Positions 60,060-64,000 of a DNA stretch of 64,000 nt are shown one piece after another. A program made the translations under genes and the position numbers. The DNA lies in contig NW_003314269.1 in NCBI RefSeq assembly GCF_000143415.4, forward strand, positions 416,720-480,719, written 5' to 3'. Source of the stretch: Selaginella moellendorffii (Eukaryota; Streptophyta; Lycopodiopsida; Selaginellales; Selaginellaceae). Within the stretch, counting starts at the first letter, position 1. Every line of letters starts with the position of its first letter. Below the pieces are notes generated by a model that saw nothing but the letters and a program-made list of their open reading frames with translations, did no database searches and was not told the origin of the DNA.

Positions 60060-62142
60060 ATGGAGAGGAGGCTGATCAAGAGTGCCAAGGAGGAGGAGCA
60101 GCAGCAGCAAGAGGAGCTCGAGAGAATTCTCCAAACCCTAGGCGGAGCTACAGAAGCTTCTTCATCTCCATCGCGGTCTACAGCAACAGCGCTGATAACT
60201 TCTTCTTTCTCTTCCAGTTCTTCCAGTTCTTCCAGTTCTCCCAGCTCTTCGTCGTCCTTGATCGCTAGCGGGATAGCTGCATCGGCCGCGCAGTCAGCAG
60301 CGCTGATGGACTCCACGGTTGCAGCAGCGGCTCCCTGGAGCTTCCACTTGGATCCCGCGATGGCGGCCATGGTGGACTCGGCGCAGCTTCTCTACAGTGG
60401 CGGCATCTCGGGCATCATGGCCGGCAGCTCCACTGTTCCAGGCAGTAGCAGTAGTGGCGCTGCTGCCGCTGGGAGGCTCTACACCGACTGGAATTTGGCC
60501 GACTTTGACAACGCTGCTACTGCTGCTGCTCCTCGATCCGGAGTGGAAGCGTCGTGGTGGCAGCAAACTTTCCTCTCGCAGCAGCAGCAGCAGCAACAAC
60601 AGCAGCACCACCACCATCGCCACCAAGAACACTTGGAACAAAGCTACAATCCCGCGGGATTTTTCTTGGACGACCCAGATGACGATCAAGTAGCGGCGCC
60701 GTCGAATCAACAGCAGCTGGATCTGGCGAGCGCTGGTCATGCTGCTGCTGCTGCTAGCGCTGGTGTTGCTGCTGCTGCTGCTAGTGGATCGATAGCGTCT
60801 GGAGGGTCAGGAGGAGGAGATCAGGCGATTGGAACTCCCACGTCCTTCACGTCCTCGTCGGGAGCCAGCGATGGCGACGAGGAGCACAAGGGAAATGTGG
60901 CATCGTCCGGAGGATCGCTCAAGCGCAAGGCCGGGTCTTCCGAGGACGCGGAGAAATCGTCGTCGCTGGAGCCGCAGCCGCAACAACAGGAAGGAAAGAA
61001 ACCGTAAGAACTCTCGGCAAACTTTTCACCATTTCTTCTCTTCCACTGGGCTTTTGGTTTGTTCTTGCGGTTTCGTTGATTTCTTCCGTGCTTTCGTGCT
61101 TTCATGCTTCTTGGGCTTGCGAGGATTTGCATCGTTGTAACTGGGCTGCCATGAATTTCAGTGTTGGCGGACGCCATAGCCATCCATCTCTTACGTATGC
61201 CCGCCTCGGGCATACGTGAGTCTACACTGGCATTTTTCAGGGAAGATTTTCGTGCTTCCAAAGGCAATGATGAAAACATGGAGTTGTTTTTGTCCTGGGC
61301 ATTTGTGCATTTGGATTTCATCCCTGACTGGAACTCTCATCTCACAGATCTCTCACCAAATTTTCCTGTCAATCGTTTGCTTCCAGAGCCAAGCCTCCAA
61401 AGAAAGGTCCCAAGCGAAACCGCGAGCCTCGCTACGCTCTCCAGACGCGCAGCGACGTGGATATCATGGACGATGGATTTCGGTGGCGAAAATACGGGCA
61501 AAAGGCCGTCAAGAACAGCCCCCATCCAAGGTACGTGAGCAAAAAACTGGATTTTTCTTCCGATCGATCACCAAGTTTTCTTTCTTCTCTCGCAGGAGCT
61601 ACTACCGCTGCACCAACAGCAAGTGTCCAGTGAAGAAGCGAGTGGAGCGTTCCTGCGAGGACCCCGGAATTGTTATCACCACTTACGAAGGTACTCACAC
61701 TCACCACAGTCCGGCGACGCTGAGGAGTTTGACGGAAGTTGGAGGCGGCGGAGGCGGAGGAGGTGCTGGAGCTGTGAATCCTTTCGGCAGCCAGCGCCCC
61801 GGATCGTTCACGCAGGCGCTGTACCAGACTATGCCTCACTTGCAAATGCAGCAGCAGCAGCAGCAGCAGCAATCGCTTCTCTCTGGCCTCGGAGCTAGAG
61901 GTGCCAGCTTCAATTTTCCATCGGCTCGAGCGCAAAGCCAGCAGCAGCAGCAGCAGCAGCAGCAATTCCTCCAGCAGCAAAGCCAGCTTCTCCAGCAGCA
62001 GCGGCAGCACCAGCGAAGCCAGCAGGATCAGCAACAGTTTCTACAGCAGCACCAACAGCAAAGCCGGCAAGTAGGCCAAAGCCAGACTTTCACGGACGAA
62101 GGCCTGCTAGAAGATATGGTTCCTCCTGGTATGCGGAAATGA
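60060..62142 (+). CDS. WRKY: WRKY transcription factor, group IIc
   Basis: Three exons (60060-61003, 61387-61530, 61596-62142) give 544 aa. The domain spans the second intron: '[20 protein letters not shown]', then WRKYGQK, 'AVKNSPHPR', then C-X4-C ('YYRCTNSKC'), '[20 protein letters not shown]' and HTH. A single C2H2 domain with this lead-in is group IIc (the WRKY8/28/48/57-like set). The intron between 'PHPR' and 'SYYRC' is at the conserved group position. It binds W-box DNA in the nucleus. Flanks are low-complexity: Ser-rich and Ala-rich runs, a Gln/His run in exon 1 (about 60580-60630), and long Gln tracts in exon 3 (61850-62070). The protein is longer than the usual 180-400 aa for IIc because of these tracts. 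Confidence 0.95.
61190..61220 (+). other. Perfect hairpin in WRKY intron 1
   Basis: The arms acgtatgccc (61193-61202) and gggcatacgt (61208-61217) are exact inverted repeats around a 5-nt loop. In RNA the stem extends by one G-U and two Watson-Crick pairs. It lies in the 383-bp first intron, about 170 bp before the acceptor. Confidence 0.7.
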
Positions 62143-63380
62143 AAATTGGAAACTTACCTCGATAGCAGGACCATCTCGAAGCAGCCAGGAGGTCGGTGTT
62201 TAAGTCTGGCCAAGCGAAGAAAGGTCCAGTTTTGCGCGTTCTACTGCAGCACCGAAAGGAGAAAAAGAAACGTACACATGAATTAGCAAATAACTTCCAC
62301 GGCCCAGCGCATTTTGAGACAAGGTACCTGGTTCTGGGCCGCTACTAACACCTTCAGATGGAGCTCTTGTCACAAGGCACCATTTTTTTTTTGCTCGACG
62401 ATCCAAGAGGCTTAAACATTTCCTCTCGCGCAGGCCTTTTCCGTTCCGATATAATTTGTTATATCAAGCCGCGGGGGGGAAGAGATGCTGCTTCGTAGTG
62501 TTACATTCATTCCATCTGTGTAGCTCGCAATAAAACTTTTGGTCACTTTCACCATATCTGAGCGTTGCAGCGGGGGGAGCACAGAGCCGCAGTAGCGAAA
62601 TCCCACCAGATGGATCATCCCATCTCGGGCAGCAGCAGCAGCAGGAGCAGCACTGAAATACCATAAAGCATGTCAATAGCAGAGCTCGGCGATGGCATTA
62701 ATGCAACAACGTACCAGTTTGGACGAGGACTGATCGCGTCAAAAAGCCTGCAAAAACCACATATCTGGAACTCCAGAACCAAATGATCACTGGAAATGTG
62801 TGCATAGCTAGCTACCTGGGGGAGTACATTCTTGTGTAAGTGCGCTTACACACACCGACACAAAGCCTTCGCGTACGAACCAGCTTCAAACGCTTCAACC
62901 GTCGAGATCACCGGATCAAACCAGGACCACGCGGCTGGCCGCTGGAGCGATCATATAATAATACCCGGGTGGCTCGAATCGCGAGAGAGCGAGCGGAGAC
63001 TCAGCAGTAGCAGTCGGATTGAAAAGTAGAGAAATCCATTAAAAAGGAAAGAGCGAGAGAGGGGAAGAGCCAATGTAGTAAACCTCGCAGCGGATGTGTG
63101 TCGTGCTGGTGTGGCCACGCTCCATCTTCAGTGAGGGCTGACATAGTTCGCGAATCGATCTGGTCAAAAACGAGAACGATTCACCCGGTCAGATGGCACG
63201 AACAGGAAAATTCTTTCTTTTCTAGCAAGCAACACCTACCAGTCTACTGGTTGACAAGCCTTCGTCAAGAACGCAAGAAGCGACACTTAAGGTGGGCTAA
63301 CATAGCTGACAATGCGTCCTGCTTTTGTTTACACCTCCAAGTTAGCCCCAGAAATCCAGCCAAACCAGATCTTACGCTCG
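62143..63380. other. Spacer between WRKY and right-edge gene
   Basis: This is the 3' flank of the WRKY gene and the 3' side of the minus-strand right-edge gene. A (gca)n run lies at about 62630-62645. No gene is supported. Confidence 0.5.
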
Positions 63381-64000
63381 TCAGTATGGCTGCCGGTGCT
63401 TCCTGTGGAAACGATGATACTGCTTCCGTTTCCTCTCGATCCCGCTTAGCTCCCGCTTCTCAATTTCCACCACCTTGATCGGGCTCAGCTTGAACGTCCC
63501 GTTTCTAAGCTTGGCTTGAGTGTTGTGGAACCAGTCCATATTCACGTTGTCCAGAGGAACTTTCGATGGATCGCCACCTGGACCCGCCTTGACTCTCCTG
63601 TACGCCTCCAGTAGAACGTCTATGTCCGACACCACCTCCATCAAGCTCCGGTACCTCCCATCCGGATCCGGTGCTAGCATGGACAGCTTCTGATGAACTT
63701 TCTTGCAGTGCTCGTCCTGGACTAACGATCTAGAGTCGTACTCCTTCTTCATCGCTCTGAGATAAGCGCCGGCTTCCTTACGAACCCGCCCAGCTTCCCC
63801 CTGCTGCTGCCTAAACTTCTCCTCGGCCTTCTTCACTGCGTCCTCCGGAACATTGGGAAGAACACGCGCGAGTTCTTCCATCAATCTATCCGAGACCGAA
63901 GGCTGCTCCACCTCTTTACTTTCTTCCGTATCCTTCTCGCTCAGTTCACTGCTAGGTGTTTCATCCATCCCCTCGTTCTCGCCCCAGAGATCGTTGTCGT
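63381..64000 (-). CDS. Unidentified charged protein, cut by the window edge
   Basis: The frame stops at 63381. It has an ATG at 63968, but the frame stays open to the edge ('DNDLWGENEG' before that Met), so the real start is probably outside. The visible about 205 residues begin acidic ('SSELSEKDTEESKEVEQPS'), continue helical and charged ('DAVKKAEEKFRQQQGEAG'), then 'WFHNTQAKLRNGTFKLSPIK' and a very basic end ('ERKRKQYHRFHRKHRQPY'). The 'LRNGTFKLSP' part faintly recalls the start of group II intron reverse transcriptases, but no RT core follows, so I do not assign it. Confidence 0.55.
   Translation of the reverse strand, partial: DNDLWGENEGMDETPSSELSEKDTEESKEVEQPSVSDRLMEELARVLPNVPEDAVKKAEEKFRQQQGEAGRVRKEAGAYLRAMKKEYDSRSLVQDEHCKKVHQKLSMLAPDPDGRYRSLMEVVSDIDVLLEAYRRVKAGPGGDPSKVPLDNVNMDWFHNTQAKLRNGTFKLSPIKVVEIEKRELSGIERKRKQYHRFHRKHRQPY

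Noticed and set aside
61161-61538. Open frame in WRKY intron 1 continuing across exon 2
   Set aside because: It reads exon 2 in the wrong frame. The WRKYGQK frame requires removal of the 61004-61386 intron.

Overview
The window looks like nuclear DNA from a lycophyte, most probably Selaginella. The genes are plant genes with short (about 50-120 bp) GT-AG introns. Three intronless PPR genes are built almost entirely of about 31-residue repeats, a pattern that is strongly expanded in Selaginella. The plant-specific families PLATZ, WRKY, P-type cyclin and agenet are also present. The species is inferred from style, not from a database match.

Layout. Positions 1-3.7 kb hold a macrosatellite-like block with units of about 0.4 kb and 1.0-1.3 kb that contain (CTCGGA)n arrays. 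Positions 3.7-9.7 kb are AT-rich and hold only relics: a decayed copy of a gene that is intact at 17 kb, and a Ty1/copia fragment. Positions 9.7-20.2 kb carry four minus-strand genes: an 11-exon ABCB transporter, an unrecognised 264-aa protein, an agenet-domain protein and an EG16-like GH16 enzyme. The promoter and first exon of the ABCB gene have been copied to just upstream of the unrecognised gene. Positions 20.6-38.3 kb are a broken glycoside hydrolase family 1 (beta-glucosidase) array: a pseudogene, an intact 13-exon copy, and a partial copy whose 3' half is inverted. The pseudogene and the intact copy are separated by a decayed Ty3/gypsy element, a 100-N assembly gap, a decayed Ty1/copia element and an unidentified frameshifted minus-strand gene.

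Positions 38.3-54.1 kb are gene-dense: tRNA-Ala(UGC), a P-type cyclin, a PLATZ protein with a very long repetitive tail, PPR gene 1, a UBP26/USP48-type deubiquitinase (13 exons, one GC-AG intron), PPR gene 2, an F-box protein and PPR gene 3. Two gene pairs (PPR1/UBP26 and PPR2/F-box) are divergent, with only 242 and 130 bp between start codons. Positions 54.1-60 kb are a long leader or intergenic stretch before a group IIc WRKY gene (60.06-62.14 kb). The right edge cuts a minus-strand gene that I did not identify.

There is no operon-like logic. The genes act separately: membrane export, cell-wall glucan and glucoside hydrolysis, cell-cycle and transcription control, deubiquitination and organelle RNA processing. 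I assembled exon models by hand from splice consensus and frame. The ABCB, UBP26, GH1, WRKY, cyclin and agenet models all sum to whole codons, which supports them. No alignment or expression data were available.
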